DNA of 64,000 bases from Azospirillum humicireducens (GCF_001639105.2 NZ_CP015285.1:2348501-2412500), one strand, 5' to 3'; numbered from the stretch's first letter, positions 46,803-56,018 are shown. Numbers and translations: made by a program. The notes: a model not told the origin generated them from the letters alone.

Positions 46803-47336
46803 ATGACGGTCTATTTCACTTCCGATACCCATTTCGGCCATGGCGGCGCCCGCGGGCGCTTCCGCCGCCCCTTCGACTCCACGGCCGAGATGGACGCGGC
46901 GATGGAGGCCAACTGGAACGCCACCGTCGGCCCCGGCGACGAGGTCTGGCACCTCGGCGACTTCGCCCTGCACATGCGGCCGGAGGCCATGGCGGAGCTG
47001 CTCGGCCGGCTGAACGGCACCAAACATCTGATCGTCGGCAACAATGACGGCCCGGCCACGCTGGCACTGCCCGGCTGGTCCAGCGTTCGGCACTACGCCG
47101 AACTGACGCTGGACGGCGTCGACCTGGTGATGTGCCATTACGCCTTCCGCACCTGGAACGGCATGCACCGCAAGGCGCTGAACCTGCACGGCCACAGTCA
47201 CGGCCAATTGAAGCCGCAGCCGCGGCAGATCGATGTCGGCGTCGATGTCTGGAGTTTCCGCCCCGTCACCCTGGCCGAACTGACCGTCCCGCGCCAGAGG
47301 CGCAAGACGGTGACCGGCAAGGAAGCGCCCCCCTGA
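46803..47336 (+). CDS. Calcineurin-like metallophosphoesterase
   Basis: 177 residues. The two-metal site is made by SDTHFGH (DxH), HLGDF (GD), GNND and CHY, and GHSHG (GHxH). The small size and lack of signal peptide fit the cytoplasmic YfcE/MJ0936-like phosphodiesterases; substrate unknown. Start at ATG 46803 (MTVYFTSDTHF). Its stop abuts the stop of the convergent GGDEF-EAL gene with no base between. Confidence 0.88.
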   Translation: MTVYFTSDTHFGHGGARGRFRRPFDSTAEMDAAMEANWNATVGPGDEVWHLGDFALHMRPEAMAELLGRLNGTKHLIVGNNDGPATLALPGWSSVRHYAELTLDGVDLVMCHYAFRTWNGMHRKALNLHGHSHGQLKPQPRQIDVGVDVWSFRPVTLAELTVPRQRRKTVTGKEAPP

Positions 47337-49692
47337 TCACGCGATCCGGCGCAACCGCTCCATCAGCAGGCCGCGGGCGGCGTCCGCCGGCACCGGACGG
47401 CCGGTCAGCCAGCCCTGCACCTGGGTGCAGTTGTGATGGCGCAGGAAATTGGCCTGCTCGGTCTTCTCCACCCCTTCGGCCACCACATGCAGGCCCAGCA
47501 TGTCGGCCATGGCGATGATGGTGGACACGATGCCGGCATCCTCGCGCTCGTTCGGCACGCCGTTGATGAAGGAGCGGTCGATCTTCAGCGTGGTGATCGG
47601 CAGCCGCTTCAGATAGCTCAAGGACGAATGGCCGGTGCCGAAATCGTCCACCGCCACCCGGATCCCCATCGCCTTCAGCGCCGCCAGCACGCTCAGCGCA
47701 TGGTCGAGGTCCTGCATCACGGCGCCCTCGGTGATCTCCGATCAGTCCGGGGGGCAGGCCATGGCGGTCGATGATCCGGCGGAAATCCTCGGCGCTGCGG
47801 TTGCGCAGATGCTTGGGCGAGATGTTGACGGCGACCGGCACCGGCTCCATGCCCGCATCGAGCCACTCGCGCATCTGCCGGCAGGCCTCGTCCAGCACCC
47901 AGTCGCCGAGCGGCACGATGAAGCCGGTCTCCTCGGCCACGGGAATGAACTCGCCGGGCGGGATCATCGTTGCCCGGCCCTGCCCCGGCTTCTCCCAGCG
48001 CAGCAGCGCCTCGAACCCCTCCAGGGAAAAGTCGATCAGCGACACCTTCGGCTGGTAATGCAGGCGGAACTGCTTCAGCGCCAGCGCCGCGCGCAGGTCG
48101 CCGTCCAACGCCAGCTGGCGCCGCGCCTGTTCGGCCAGTTCGGGGCGGAAGAAGGCATGACGGCGGCCGCCCATCCGCTTGGCGGCATAGAGCGCCGTCT
48201 CGGCGGCGCGAAGCAACGCCTGCGGGTCCATGACGTCCGCCGCCGCGTCCCAGCCCGCAGCCCCGGCCAGATCGTCGGGGTAGACGGCGATGCCCACCGC
48301 CGGGCGGACATAATGCTCGCAGCCCGGCAGCGTCACCGGAGAATCGAAGGAGTCGAGAATGCGTTCGGCGATGGCGGCAGCTTCCTGGGCGCCGCGGATC
48401 TCCTCGACGATCACGGCGAAATCGTCGGTGCCGATGCGGCCGACCGGATCGTCCGGGCGGACGGCGGCGGCCATCCGCCGCGCCACCTCCTGCAACAGCG
48501 CATCGCCGGCCTGATGGCCCAGCGTGTCGGTGATCAGCTTGAAGCGCGACAGATCCAGGCACAGCACGGCGAAGGGGCGGCGGTCGCGATGGCTGCGCTC
48601 CACCGCCGTTTCCAGCAGCGTTTCGATCATCGCCCGGTTGGGCAGGCCGGTCAGCCGGTCGCGGGTGGCCAGCCGCATCAGCTCGCGTTCGTGCCGCAGC
48701 CGGTCGGTCACGTCGGCCAGCGCGCAGACGAAGCCGCGCCGCCCCCGCACCACCAGCGGCGAGACGCTGAGCGAAGCATCGATCCGGCCGCCGCCGGGCC
48801 GTTCGATCACCAGCGCCTGTTCCCGCACCGGCGCCGCCGCCGCCGCATCACCAGCCATGGCAGCCAGCAGCGAATCGATCCGTGCGCGGTCGGAGGCGGC
48901 GAACAGGCTCGACAACGGACGCCCGCGCAGCATTTCGGCAGGAACGCCGAGCAGGGCGACGGCGGCGGGATTGTGCTCCTCGATCCGGCCACCCGAATCG
49001 ACCAGCAGGATCGCCTCGCTGACATTGTTCATGATGCCGGCCAGCCGCTCGTCCCGTTCGATCAGGGCGATGGCCGCGCGGCGGAAGAACTCCATGGCGC
49101 GGGCCATGGCGCCGAATTCGTCGCGGCGCTCGCGGCCGGGAATGTCGATGTCGGTCCGCCCCTCCGTCAGCAGGCGCATGCGGTCGGACAGCATTTCCAG
49201 CGGACCGACGACATGCTGCGACAGGAACAGCGATCCGGGCCAGCTCAGCACCAGCAACACCGCCAGGAACAACAGGAAACCCGACGCCTCCATCAGGAAG
49301 TCGCGGTCGAGATCGCCGACGTCGCCGGCGGCGGCGATCGCCCATCCCCAGGGTTCGAACCGGCCCTCGGCCGTCACCGAGCGGCCAATCGGCGGCCAGC
49401 CGGGCGGAACGACGCCGTCCGTGAAAATCGTGACATGGAAAGGCTTGGCCGCCAGCGCCCGCAAGGCCGTCAGCGCCCGGTCTCGCGCCTCCTCGGCCGA
49501 GAGGGCGCCCGACGAGGCCGACCGGTCCAGATCGCGCAGAAGCCCACCCGCGGACTCGACCAGCGCGGCCGCGACCTGCCCCCGTTCGGCGATCATGCCC
49601 TGGCGCAACAGGTAGAGCGCCGGGATCGCCGCCATCAGGCAGCCGATCACGCCGATCCAGGTCAGCCAACGAATCTTGCGGCGCAGCGTCAT
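47337..49692 (-). pseudogene. Membrane-anchored PAS-GGDEF-EAL protein, frameshifted in EAL
   Basis: Two frames make one protein of about 785 residues. TM1 (about 9-30), periplasmic part, TM2 (about 135-158), HAMP-like VGPLEMLSDRMRLLTEG, PAS (about 215-340: AGIMNNVSEAILLVDSGGRI), GGDEF domain (about 345-515) and EAL domain. The diguanylate cyclase signature is GTDDF instead of GGDEF, so cyclase activity is doubtful. The EAL domain has EGFEALLRW, then the break at about 47740 beside a run of six G. The second frame continues with MQDLDHALSVL, VDDFGTGHSSLSYL and LKIDRSFI, to the stop at 47337. The L-x-L-E-I-T-E-G spacing suggests loss of two or five bases. If real, the phosphodiesterase is disabled; it may be an assembly error. 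Confidence 0.85.
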
Positions 49693-49991
49693 CGTGCCTG
49701 GCGTCGCTCTCTTATCCGTTCGATTAACGGATGGTTAGTCGTTTGGGGAAAGTGACCGCTTCGTTTCAATCGTGCAATATTATTTTTTCTTCGCATGCGC
49801 AACAGATGGCTGTCCAATCGATACGAAGGTTGCAGACTGCGGCGCATTGCCTCGCTGAAGCAATCTTAGCGATCATGGGCAGCGATGTTTCAAGCCGGCT
49901 TGCCCGGCAGCACCCTCCGCCGAAACGGAAAAGGCTGCCGGGCAAGGGGCGGTCGATGTTGAGCGTCAGCGCTTTACCGCCCCGCCCCGCC
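49693..49991. other. Intergenic region before the phage-like cassette
   Basis: 299 bp, no gene. Contains an AT-rich tract (AATATTATTTTTTCTTCG) near 49775 that probably includes the GGDEF-EAL promoter. A 12-bp inverted repeat TTGCCCGGCAGC (49900-49911)/GCTGCCGGGCAA (49934-49945) is placed just past the scaffold-like gene and may terminate it. Confidence 0.5.
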
Positions 49992-50798
49992 TCAGCCCTG
50001 GCCGGGATAGAGCCGCTGGAAGCCTTCGGTGACGCGGGCGATCACCGCCGGGTCACGGTCCCGCCAATAGCGGGGATCACGCATCAGGGTGCGCAGCTCC
50101 GCCTCGCCACCCCCGCCGCCGGGGCGGGATTCCGCCATCGACAGGGCGGACGGCTCGCTGCCGGTCATCATGGAATAGAGGGCCATGACACCTTCGTAGG
50201 AGGTCGCCAGCCCCTCGACCGCGGCCGGCGGCAGGGTCTTGCCGGCCCAGGCCAGCAGTTGCCGCGAGACCTCGCGCCAGCGCTCCTCCCCGCCGAAGCG
50301 GGCAACCAGCCGCTCGACCTCGCGTTCCGCCTGGAACTCGGCGGCGACGGTCTGGATCAGCGGAACCATCCGCTCGGCGGCCAGATCGTACAGAAGCTGC
50401 GCCTGCGCAGGGGTGTAGCCGGCGTCGAACAGGCGGCCGTTGATCTCGGGGTCCGGCTGGAACAGGCCATGGTCGCAGGCGATGCAATAGCCATCCGCCG
50501 AGTCCGGCGCACCCAGCAGACGGCGAAGCTGCGCCGGATCGAGGCTGGCCGGATCGACGGAGGCGGGGTCGGGAGGCGCCATGGCCGGCCCGGCCGGTTG
50601 CTGCTGCTGGGATTGGGAAAGCCGGCGCTCCAGCTCCAGATAGGACTTCAGCAGCGCCTCGACGCGCAACGCGCCGGTCTTGGGATCGCGGAACTTCTCG
50701 GGAATCGCCAGCGGCGGAACCGGGTCGGCGGCGGGTGCGGCGGCGGGTGCGGCGGCGGGTGCGGCGGCGGGTGCCTCGGTCAGCAGAATGTCGGCCAT
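49992..50798 (-). CDS. Phage scaffolding-like protein
   Basis: 268 residues. The N-terminus is an Ala/Pro linker of repeated AAPA units (12-nt DNA repeats at about 50731-50783). Next is IPEKFRDPKTGALRVEALLKSYLELERRL, a segment shared with scaffolding proteins of T7-like and related phages, then charged helices. Scaffolds guide capsid assembly and leave before DNA packaging. In phages the major capsid gene normally comes next; here there is none. ATG 50798 is six bases after AGGAG; a TTG at 50804 and ATG at 50801 precede it. Confidence 0.7.
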   Translation of the reverse strand: MADILLTEAPAAAPAAAPAAAPAADPVPPLAIPEKFRDPKTGALRVEALLKSYLELERRLSQSQQQQPAGPAMAPPDPASVDPASLDPAQLRRLLGAPDSADGYCIACDHGLFQPDPEINGRLFDAGYTPAQAQLLYDLAAERMVPLIQTVAAEFQAEREVERLVARFGGEERWREVSRQLLAWAGKTLPPAAVEGLATSYEGVMALYSMMTGSEPSALSMAESRPGGGGGEAELRTLMRDPRYWRDRDPAVIARVTEGFQRLYPGQG

Positions 50799-50844
50799 CA
50801 TCAACTCCTGCAGGATAGGGAATGGGGGAAGGAGATTCCGCCGG

Positions 50845-51129
50845 TCATCCCGTCCGCCCGCGCGCGACCAGCGCGAGGATGGTGGCGACCAGCTGGCGCT
50901 GTCCTTCGAGGTGGCGCAGAGCGGCTTCCGTCGCGTCGGGTCCCAGCGCGCGGTCGAGCGTCATCGCCCGCAGCACCGCCAGCACCCGCGTGCCGTCGCC
51001 GCCGGAGAAGCAACGGGCGAAGCTGGGCGCCGGATCGGTCTCGCCCGCCGCGCCGGGGATCGGAGCGGTCGGGAGCGGCGCCTCCAGCCAATCCCAGCCG
51101 GCCCGTTCGTTCATCGGCGGCTCAGCCAT
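50845..51129 (-). CDS. Bbp19-like phage protein
   Basis: 94 residues. The core ARCFSGGDGTRVLAVLRAMTL, then RALGPDATEAALRHLEGQRQLVA, matches the small Bbp19 family encoded next to portal genes of Bordetella-phage-like podoviruses. The role is unknown, probably structural. The start is uncertain: ATG 51129 overlaps the portal stop by eight bases, and ATG 51114 (MNERAGWDW) is also possible. Confidence 0.75.
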   Translation of the reverse strand: MAEPPMNERAGWDWLEAPLPTAPIPGAAGETDPAPSFARCFSGGDGTRVLAVLRAMTLDRALGPDATEAALRHLEGQRQLVATILALVARGRTG

Positions 51130-52666
51130 TGGACGGCCCGGCATAGGGGGCGGGGGCCGGAACGGGGGCGGCCCCGGTCTCCGCCCGCATCAGCTGGGCC
51201 GGAACGCCGAAGGCCTCGCCCAGCCAGCGGGCGGTGGAAGCCGCGTCCACGGCGCTCCCGGCGTCCGGCCCCAACGCCGTCACGCTGTCCAGCCAGCGCA
51301 GGGCCGCCTGGACGTCGCGCTGCGCCTGCGCCTGGGCGAGCGGGGAGCGGTGCTGCAACTCCACCAGACGGCCATCCACCGTGATGTCGGGGATCTCGCC
51401 GCGCCGGCGCAGGATCGCCACCGCGCGCAGCAGAAGCGGCGTCATCAGCTCCGCCTGCAGCCGGCCATAGGTGGCGCCGAGCAGACGGGCCATCTCCACC
51501 GAGCGTTCCAGCACCTCGGTTGCGGTCATGCGCGCCGACTCCACCGGTCCCAGCCGGTCGGCCAGAAGCGCGTGGCGAATGCGCCCGCGCAGATCGTCCA
51601 GCACCAGCTGCGACACGTCGAACCGGCCGGGATTGGCCAGCGGCGTCAGCCCGGCCGACCCCATGGCCTTCGGGATGATGGTGCCGGGCACCAGCCGGAC
51701 GGTGGCGGGATTCAGCACCCCGTCATCCTCCGCCTGCCAGATGCCGGTGACGGCGATGGAGGCGTTCTTCAGCACCAGCTCCACCACCTTGTTGGCGGTC
51801 TTGATGTCGGGCAGCGCCTTCATCACCGGCGAGCGGCCATAGGTTTCGCCCGGCGCCTTCAGCCAACGGAAATTGACGAAGGGCGACTGGGCGAAGCGCC
51901 CCTGCGCCAGCCAGGACGGCTCGGCCAGCCCGCTGTCCAGCACCACCGCCCAGCGATAGGCCGTGCCGTCGGGCAACACTGCCTCGACCAGCGGAAAACG
52001 GCTGTCGGGTTCGTCGGCCGACCGCTTGCGCAGTTCGTCGGGCAGGTCCGCACCGGGGAAGCGCTGGAGGATCTGGGCCAGCGTCGCCTCGCTGCGGCGG
52101 AAGGTGGCGTCCAGCCGGCCGTCCGGCCCCTCCTCCAGCACCGCTTCGGCAAGCGGCACCGCGGTGAAGCGCAGGCTGGACGGGGCGCCGGGTGCCGCCT
52201 CCTCCATCAGCAGGCTGGCGGTGCCGACGGTGACGAGATCGAGGAAGGCCTGATGGACCTCCACCGCGAAGTTGGAGCGGTCGAAATGGGCCTGGACGAT
52301 CCCGGCCGCCCGGTCGAGCAGCGGGGCGATGCGGTCACGCTCCGCCCCGGCCAGCGCCGGACCGGGCTGGAAGCCGAACCAGCGCGACCAGGGCGGCGTC
52401 AGCTCCGACAGCAGGCTGGCGGCCAGCTGCTCCACCGCATCGGGAGCGGTGCCGTCGAACAGGCGGTCGACGCGCCGCTCGCCCGGCGTACCGCCGCCGC
52501 GGAAGGGCCGGCCGTTCGGCAGCGCATGATCGTAGCAATCCTGCCAATGGCTTTCCCAAACCGCCCGGCGTTCGCGGGCGACGCGGTAACGCTCCAGCAG
52601 GGCCTCCGGCTCCGACAGCTCCTTCTTTTGGCGGATGGCGGGTTTCACGGCTGGGGACGTGGGCAT
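51122..52666 (-). CDS. Phage portal / head-tail connector protein
   Basis: 514 residues, the size of podovirus connector proteins (Head-tail_con family). Twelve copies form the ring through which DNA enters the head. Recognisable blocks are ESHWQDCYDHALPNGRPF, RLFDGTAPDAVEQLAASLLS, WSRWFGFQPG and FVNFRWLKAPGETYGRSPVM. ATG 52666 (MPTSPAVKPA) has GGAGG nine bases upstream; the much longer open frame to 53377 is an artefact of GC bias. It overlaps the upstream unknown gene by 22 bases. Confidence 0.88.
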   Translation of the reverse strand: MPTSPAVKPAIRQKKELSEPEALLERYRVARERRAVWESHWQDCYDHALPNGRPFRGGGTPGERRVDRLFDGTAPDAVEQLAASLLSELTPPWSRWFGFQPGPALAGAERDRIAPLLDRAAGIVQAHFDRSNFAVEVHQAFLDLVTVGTASLLMEEAAPGAPSSLRFTAVPLAEAVLEEGPDGRLDATFRRSEATLAQILQRFPGADLPDELRKRSADEPDSRFPLVEAVLPDGTAYRWAVVLDSGLAEPSWLAQGRFAQSPFVNFRWLKAPGETYGRSPVMKALPDIKTANKVVELVLKNASIAVTGIWQAEDDGVLNPATVRLVPGTIIPKAMGSAGLTPLANPGRFDVSQLVLDDLRGRIRHALLADRLGPVESARMTATEVLERSVEMARLLGATYGRLQAELMTPLLLRAVAILRRRGEIPDITVDGRLVELQHRSPLAQAQAQRDVQAALRWLDSVTALGPDAGSAVDAASTARWLGEAFGVPAQLMRAETGAAPVPAPAPYAGPSNG

Positions 52667-53037
52667 CGGCGGGTTCCTCCGGTCAGGTGGCGGTGCAGTT
52701 GCCAGGGGGTCAGCACCCAGCGGGCGCGCAGGCCGATCAGTCGCTTGACCGCCTCGACGCAGGTGAAGGGCCCCCAGGGGGCGGGGCCGTCGGGGCGGCG
52801 CAGCGGGGCGGGGTCGACCGTCAGCCCCTGGGCGCGGTACCAGCCCGGCAGGTCGAAGTCGGCCGGCAGCTCCAGCACCGCAACGTCGGTAAAGCCCGCC
52901 AGCGGATCGACCGCCACCCAGCGCCGCCCGTCGTTCAGCAGAACCAGGCAATGGCGGAAGCCCGGCCTGAGCAGCCGCAGCCACCACAGCGGCGACTCCC
53001 CGCGATAGACCACCCAGGCGGTCGGAGTCGCCGTCAT
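52645..53037 (-). CDS. Phage-cassette protein of unknown function
   Basis: 130 residues, not identified. It has a Trp-rich N-terminus (AWVVYRGESPLWWLRLLRPG), HCLVLLNDGRRWVAVDPL, and PFTCVEAVKRLIGLRARWVL with a Cys. His plus Cys in this pattern might be a small thiol-peptidase-like fold, but that is a guess. It overlaps the gene before it by four bases (ATGA) and the portal gene by 22, so the cassette is one translationally coupled operon. Confidence 0.65.
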   Translation of the reverse strand: MTATPTAWVVYRGESPLWWLRLLRPGFRHCLVLLNDGRRWVAVDPLAGFTDVAVLELPADFDLPGWYRAQGLTVDPAPLRRPDGPAPWGPFTCVEAVKRLIGLRARWVLTPWQLHRHLTGGTRRCPRPQP

Positions 53038-53438
53038 CGCGCGATGCCCTTGTCGCGCAAGGCGGGCGCGATGGCGGCGAAGGCCTCCTGCCACAGGGAG
53101 TGGGCGCGCTGTTCACGGAAGCGGTCTGGCTCCGGCGCGCTCTGGCGGCGGCCGTAATGGACCAGGACATGCAGGTGGTCGCGCAGCAGTTTGCGCGTCC
53201 GGTAGAGCCGGTCGACCACGCGCAGCACATCCTGCGGTTCGCAAGGCCGCTCGACCAGCCCGCGCCCGGCGGCGACGCGTGCGCCGGCCGCCTTGGCGTC
53301 CTGCGCCTGCACCGCCCAGAACCACGCCTCCTCCGCCCCGGCGAAGGGTTCGCCATCGGCGCGGTAAGGCTCCGCACTCAGGGGGACGGCGCGGGACAGG
53401 CGGGCGACAGGCAAAGCGGGGGCGGCCGGACTCAGCAT
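53034..53438 (-). CDS. First gene of the phage-like cassette, unknown function
   Basis: 134 residues, first gene of the leftward operon. Core: EEAWFWAVQAQDAKAAGARV, CEPQDVLRVVDRLYRTRKLL, RDHLHVLVHYGRRQSAPEP and AHSLWQEAFAAIAPALRDKG. It is helical and charged, found beside portal genes in related genomes as far as I can recall, but no function is known. Start at ATG 53438 follows AAGGAGA five bases upstream. Confidence 0.65.
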   Translation of the reverse strand: MLSPAAPALPVARLSRAVPLSAEPYRADGEPFAGAEEAWFWAVQAQDAKAAGARVAAGRGLVERPCEPQDVLRVVDRLYRTRKLLRDHLHVLVHYGRRQSAPEPDRFREQRAHSLWQEAFAAIAPALRDKGIAR

Positions 53439-53565
53439 GCTGGTCTCCTTGCGGCTTCGGATTTTCGAAAGAGAGCGGCGCCGGGCCGGGATTGCGGCCG
53501 CGCCATCTGTTTGCGTTATGTTCCGGCCGATGGGCGCGGTCAATAGATTTATGAAAAAGTTCCTA

Positions 53566-53600
53566 GGGACGATGTCGCGCGTTTATGAGATTATCGTCCC
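53566..53600. promoter_or_regulatory. Operator-like inverted repeat touching the repressor start codon
   Basis: GGGACGAT (53566-53573) and ATCGTCCC (53593-53600), perfect 8-bp arms with a 19-bp spacer. The right arm ends at the base before ATG 53601. It lies in the divergent region between the repressor and the cassette. The placement suits autorepression, and there is no Shine-Dalgarno sequence, so the mRNA may be leaderless. Confidence 0.6.
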
Positions 53601-54233
53601 ATGCTGAAACATACGGACATCTGGCGGGCCATCGACCGCCTCGCGGCACAGCACGGGCTCTCCGCCTCCGGGCTGGCGCGGCGCGCCGGACTGGACCCGA
53701 CGACCTTCAACAAGAGCAAGCGCACGACCAGCGACGGCAAGCTGCGCTGGCCATCGACGGAGAGCATCTCCAAGGTGCTGGACGCCACCGGCGCGTCTCT
53801 GTCGGAATTCGTGTCGCTGGTCGGTGACGGCGCCGGCACCACCCCGCTGCAGCGGGTTCCGGTGATCGGCTATGCCCAGGCCGGATCGGCCGGCTATTTC
53901 GACGACGCCGGCTTCCCCGCCGGAAGCGGCTGGGACGAACTGCTCTTCCCCAGCCTGGGCGACCCGCATGCCTATGCGCTGGAGATTTCCGGCGACAGCA
54001 TGGAGCCGGTCTATCGCGACGGCGATACCATCATCGTCTCGCCAGCGGCGCAAATCCGCCGCAACGACCGCGTCGTCGTCCGCACCAAGGGCGGCGAGGT
54101 GATGGCCAAGCAGCTGATCCGCGAGACGGCCACCAAGATCGAGCTTCTGTCGATCAACCGGGCCCACCCCGATCGCAGCATCCCGCTGTCTGATGTCGCC
54201 TGGATGGCGCGGATCATCTGGGCGAGCCAGTGA
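53601..54233 (+). CDS. XRE-type repressor with S24 (LexA/CI-like) peptidase domain
   Basis: 210 residues. The N-terminal helix-turn-helix (about 5-70: AIDRLAAQHGLSASGLARRAGL then FNKSKR) binds DNA. The C-terminal S24 domain (about 85-205) has the nucleophile Ser in ISGDSMEPVYRDGD and the Lys in EVMAKQLIRE, the Ser/Lys pair that self-cleaves on RecA activation in LexA and CI. It faces the phage-like cassette and is likely its regulator. An operator-like palindrome abuts its start. Similar proteins also occur away from phages in this group, so phage origin is not certain. Confidence 0.9.
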   Translation: MLKHTDIWRAIDRLAAQHGLSASGLARRAGLDPTTFNKSKRTTSDGKLRWPSTESISKVLDATGASLSEFVSLVGDGAGTTPLQRVPVIGYAQAGSAGYFDDAGFPAGSGWDELLFPSLGDPHAYALEISGDSMEPVYRDGDTIIVSPAAQIRRNDRVVVRTKGGEVMAKQLIRETATKIELLSINRAHPDRSIPLSDVAWMARIIWASQ

Positions 54234-54245
54234 GCGTAGAGCGAC

Positions 54246-54372
54246 GTTAGCCCCCTCCCCATCCCTCCCCCTCTTCGAGGGAGAGGGGGTAGGACGCTTG
54301 CGGGAGTTATCCAACGGAGCGGCGGCAGTCCCCTCTCCCACCGACGGTGGGGGAGGGTTAGGGAGGGGGCAA
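54246..54372. repeat. C/G-rich intergenic repeat
   Basis: CCCCCTCCCCATCCCTCCCC... near 54250 is the inverse of GGGGGAGGGTTAGGGAGGGGG near 54349-54370, with a smaller hairpin CCCCTCTTCGAGGGAGAGGGG inside. This is the common CCCTCCC/GGGAGGG extragenic repeat of GC-rich alphaproteobacteria. Confidence 0.7.
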
Positions 54373-54449
54373 AAGCCTCTCGCACCCCCAACCCTTCCTA
54401 GGAAAATTTCCCTTTACCATCCACCCCGGCAGGCGCTACCGTCCATTCC

Positions 54450-54755
54450 ATGGACCGCGCCGCAAGCCTGGACAGCCTTCACCGCACCCATGACGCCCGC
54501 CCGCCGACGCCCGAGCTGCGTACCGCTTTGCTCGGCGGTGCCGCCCGCGCCAACGCCATAAAGCGCACCGCAGCGCTCCGCCTGCACACGGACCTCGCGG
54601 CCGAGGCGCGCCTCGCCACCGCCCGGCGTCGCCGCGCATTGACCGCCGCAACCTGCAGGACCGACGCGTGGCTGGCCCGTCTGGCCGCCACGCTGGCCCA
54701 TCACCGCCGGGCAGCGGTGGCGCTGCTCGATCAGCGGAACGCATATTCCCAATAG
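54450..54755 (+). CDS. Doubtful small Ala/Arg-rich protein
   Basis: 101 residues, very rich in Ala, Arg and Thr, without recognised domain. Its 3' end overlaps the convergent ilvE gene by 25 bases. No clear ribosome site. It may be a real small protein or chance frame in GC-rich DNA. Confidence 0.25.
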   Translation: MDRAASLDSLHRTHDARPPTPELRTALLGGAARANAIKRTAALRLHTDLAAEARLATARRRRALTAATCRTDAWLARLAATLAHHRRAAVALLDQRNAYSQ

Positions 54756-55579
54756 AGCGCCCGCGCCCGCTGGAAGATCGGACCGGCCGCGAGGCTGCGG
54801 TCCTCCACCTTGATCACCGGCACGCATTTGGCGTGGTTGCCGGTGGAGAAGACCTCGTCGGCCTCCAGCACGTCCTTGGGCGTCAGGGTGCATTCCTCCA
54901 CCGTCACGCCGTCGCCCCGCAGCAGGGCGATGATGCGCTGGCGGGTGATGCCGTTCAGGAAGCAGCCGTTCGGCACCGGGGTGCGCACCACGCCGTCCTT
55001 GGCGATGAAGATGTTGGAGGTGGCGAACTCCGCCACATTGCCGATGGCGTCCAGCATGATGGCATTCTGGAAGCCGCGCTTGCGCGCCTCGGTCAGCGCC
55101 AGCCCGGCATTGGGATACAGGCAGGCGGCCTTGGCTTCGGTCGGGGCCATGGTCGGGATCGGGCGGCGGCGGGTGGAGATGCAGGCGGCGAAGCCGGTCG
55201 GCTGCGGCAGCGGGTCCTCGTAGATCGACAGGACGAAGCGCGTGCTCTCCGGCGCCGGGGCGACGAAGCCGTCATCGGCGTAGAACATCGGACGGATATA
55301 CAGCTCGGCGTCCTTGGGGAAGCGGCGGATGCCGTCCCAGCACAGCTCCTCGATCTCGCCGGCGGTGACCATCGGCTCCAGTCCCAGAACCAGGGCCGAG
55401 CGGATGGCGCGGGCGCAATGCAGGTCCAGGTCGGGGGCCACGCCCTGGAAGGCGCGCGCGCCATCGAAGACCGTCGAAGAGAGCCAGAGCGTGTGGGACA
55501 GCGGTCCGACGATCGGCGGATTGCCCTCCACCCATTCGCCCTGGATCCAGCTCCACGCCTGGCCTGCCATGCCGCCCAT
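54731..55579 (-). CDS. ilvE: Branched-chain aminotransferase (class IV, IlvE/D-amino acid aminotransferase type)
   Basis: 282 residues, fold type IV PLP enzyme. The last step of valine, leucine and isoleucine synthesis is amino transfer from glutamate to the 2-oxo acids. Motifs: ARAFQGVAPDLDLHCARAIRSA, YIRPMFYADDG with the Arg and Tyr, RKRGFQNAIMLDAIGNVAE containing the conserved Glu, and TSNIFIAKDG. The PLP Lys should lie near residues 160-175 (TEAKAACLYPN). The start at ATG 55579 follows AAGGA. Substrate may differ (D-alanine or aminodeoxychorismate types are close relatives). Confidence 0.88.
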   Translation of the reverse strand: MGGMAGQAWSWIQGEWVEGNPPIVGPLSHTLWLSSTVFDGARAFQGVAPDLDLHCARAIRSALVLGLEPMVTAGEIEELCWDGIRRFPKDAELYIRPMFYADDGFVAPAPESTRFVLSIYEDPLPQPTGFAACISTRRRPIPTMAPTEAKAACLYPNAGLALTEARKRGFQNAIMLDAIGNVAEFATSNIFIAKDGVVRTPVPNGCFLNGITRQRIIALLRGDGVTVEECTLTPKDVLEADEVFSTGNHAKCVPVIKVEDRSLAAGPIFQRARALYWEYAFR

Positions 55580-55808
55580 GATTGGTCCTTCTCTTGGATA
55601 GAAATGTGTTTGCCCGCTGGGCGACGCCGGTTCGCGCCGTCCATTGGTGGTTCGTCGTCGTTGGTGATCTCCCGAAGAGCATACCCCCTCGCCGCCGCCG
55701 GTCAACCGGCCCGCACGCAATCGTCCCGTGCAAGGGAGCGGATTGCGGAGTCGGCCGTTGATAGGGGAGAGCGCGCAACCGCGACCGACCAGCAGAGGGA
55801 GAGCATTC

Positions 55809-56018
55809 ATGCCGATCACCGATCCCGGCCTCAGCGCCACTCCGTCCAACCTCTCCTCCGGCCCATTTCCCGGACCGCACGAGGATCTCCCCGGCGTCGA
55901 CCTGCCGGGCACCGACACCCCCGACCTGCCCGACCCCGGCGGCCCCGGCACCACCGACAGCCCGGTCCCCGGCAACGATCTGCCGCCGTCGCGTCCGACC
56001 GACCCGGACTTCGCCTGA
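55809..56018 (+). CDS. Small proline-rich hypothetical protein
   Basis: 69 residues, Pro/Asp/Gly-rich and probably disordered (LPGVDLPGTDTPDLPDPGGP). GAGGGAGAG lies just upstream of ATG 55809. No signal peptide or family. It is followed by a strong terminator. Confidence 0.55.
   Translation: MPITDPGLSATPSNLSSGPFPGPHEDLPGVDLPGTDTPDLPDPGGPGTTDSPVPGNDLPPSRPTDPDFA

Noticed and set aside
49992..54233. A complete prophage with attachment sites
   Set aside because: No integrase, terminase, capsid or tail genes and no duplicated sequence at a tRNA; the only tRNA gene is 46 kb away.
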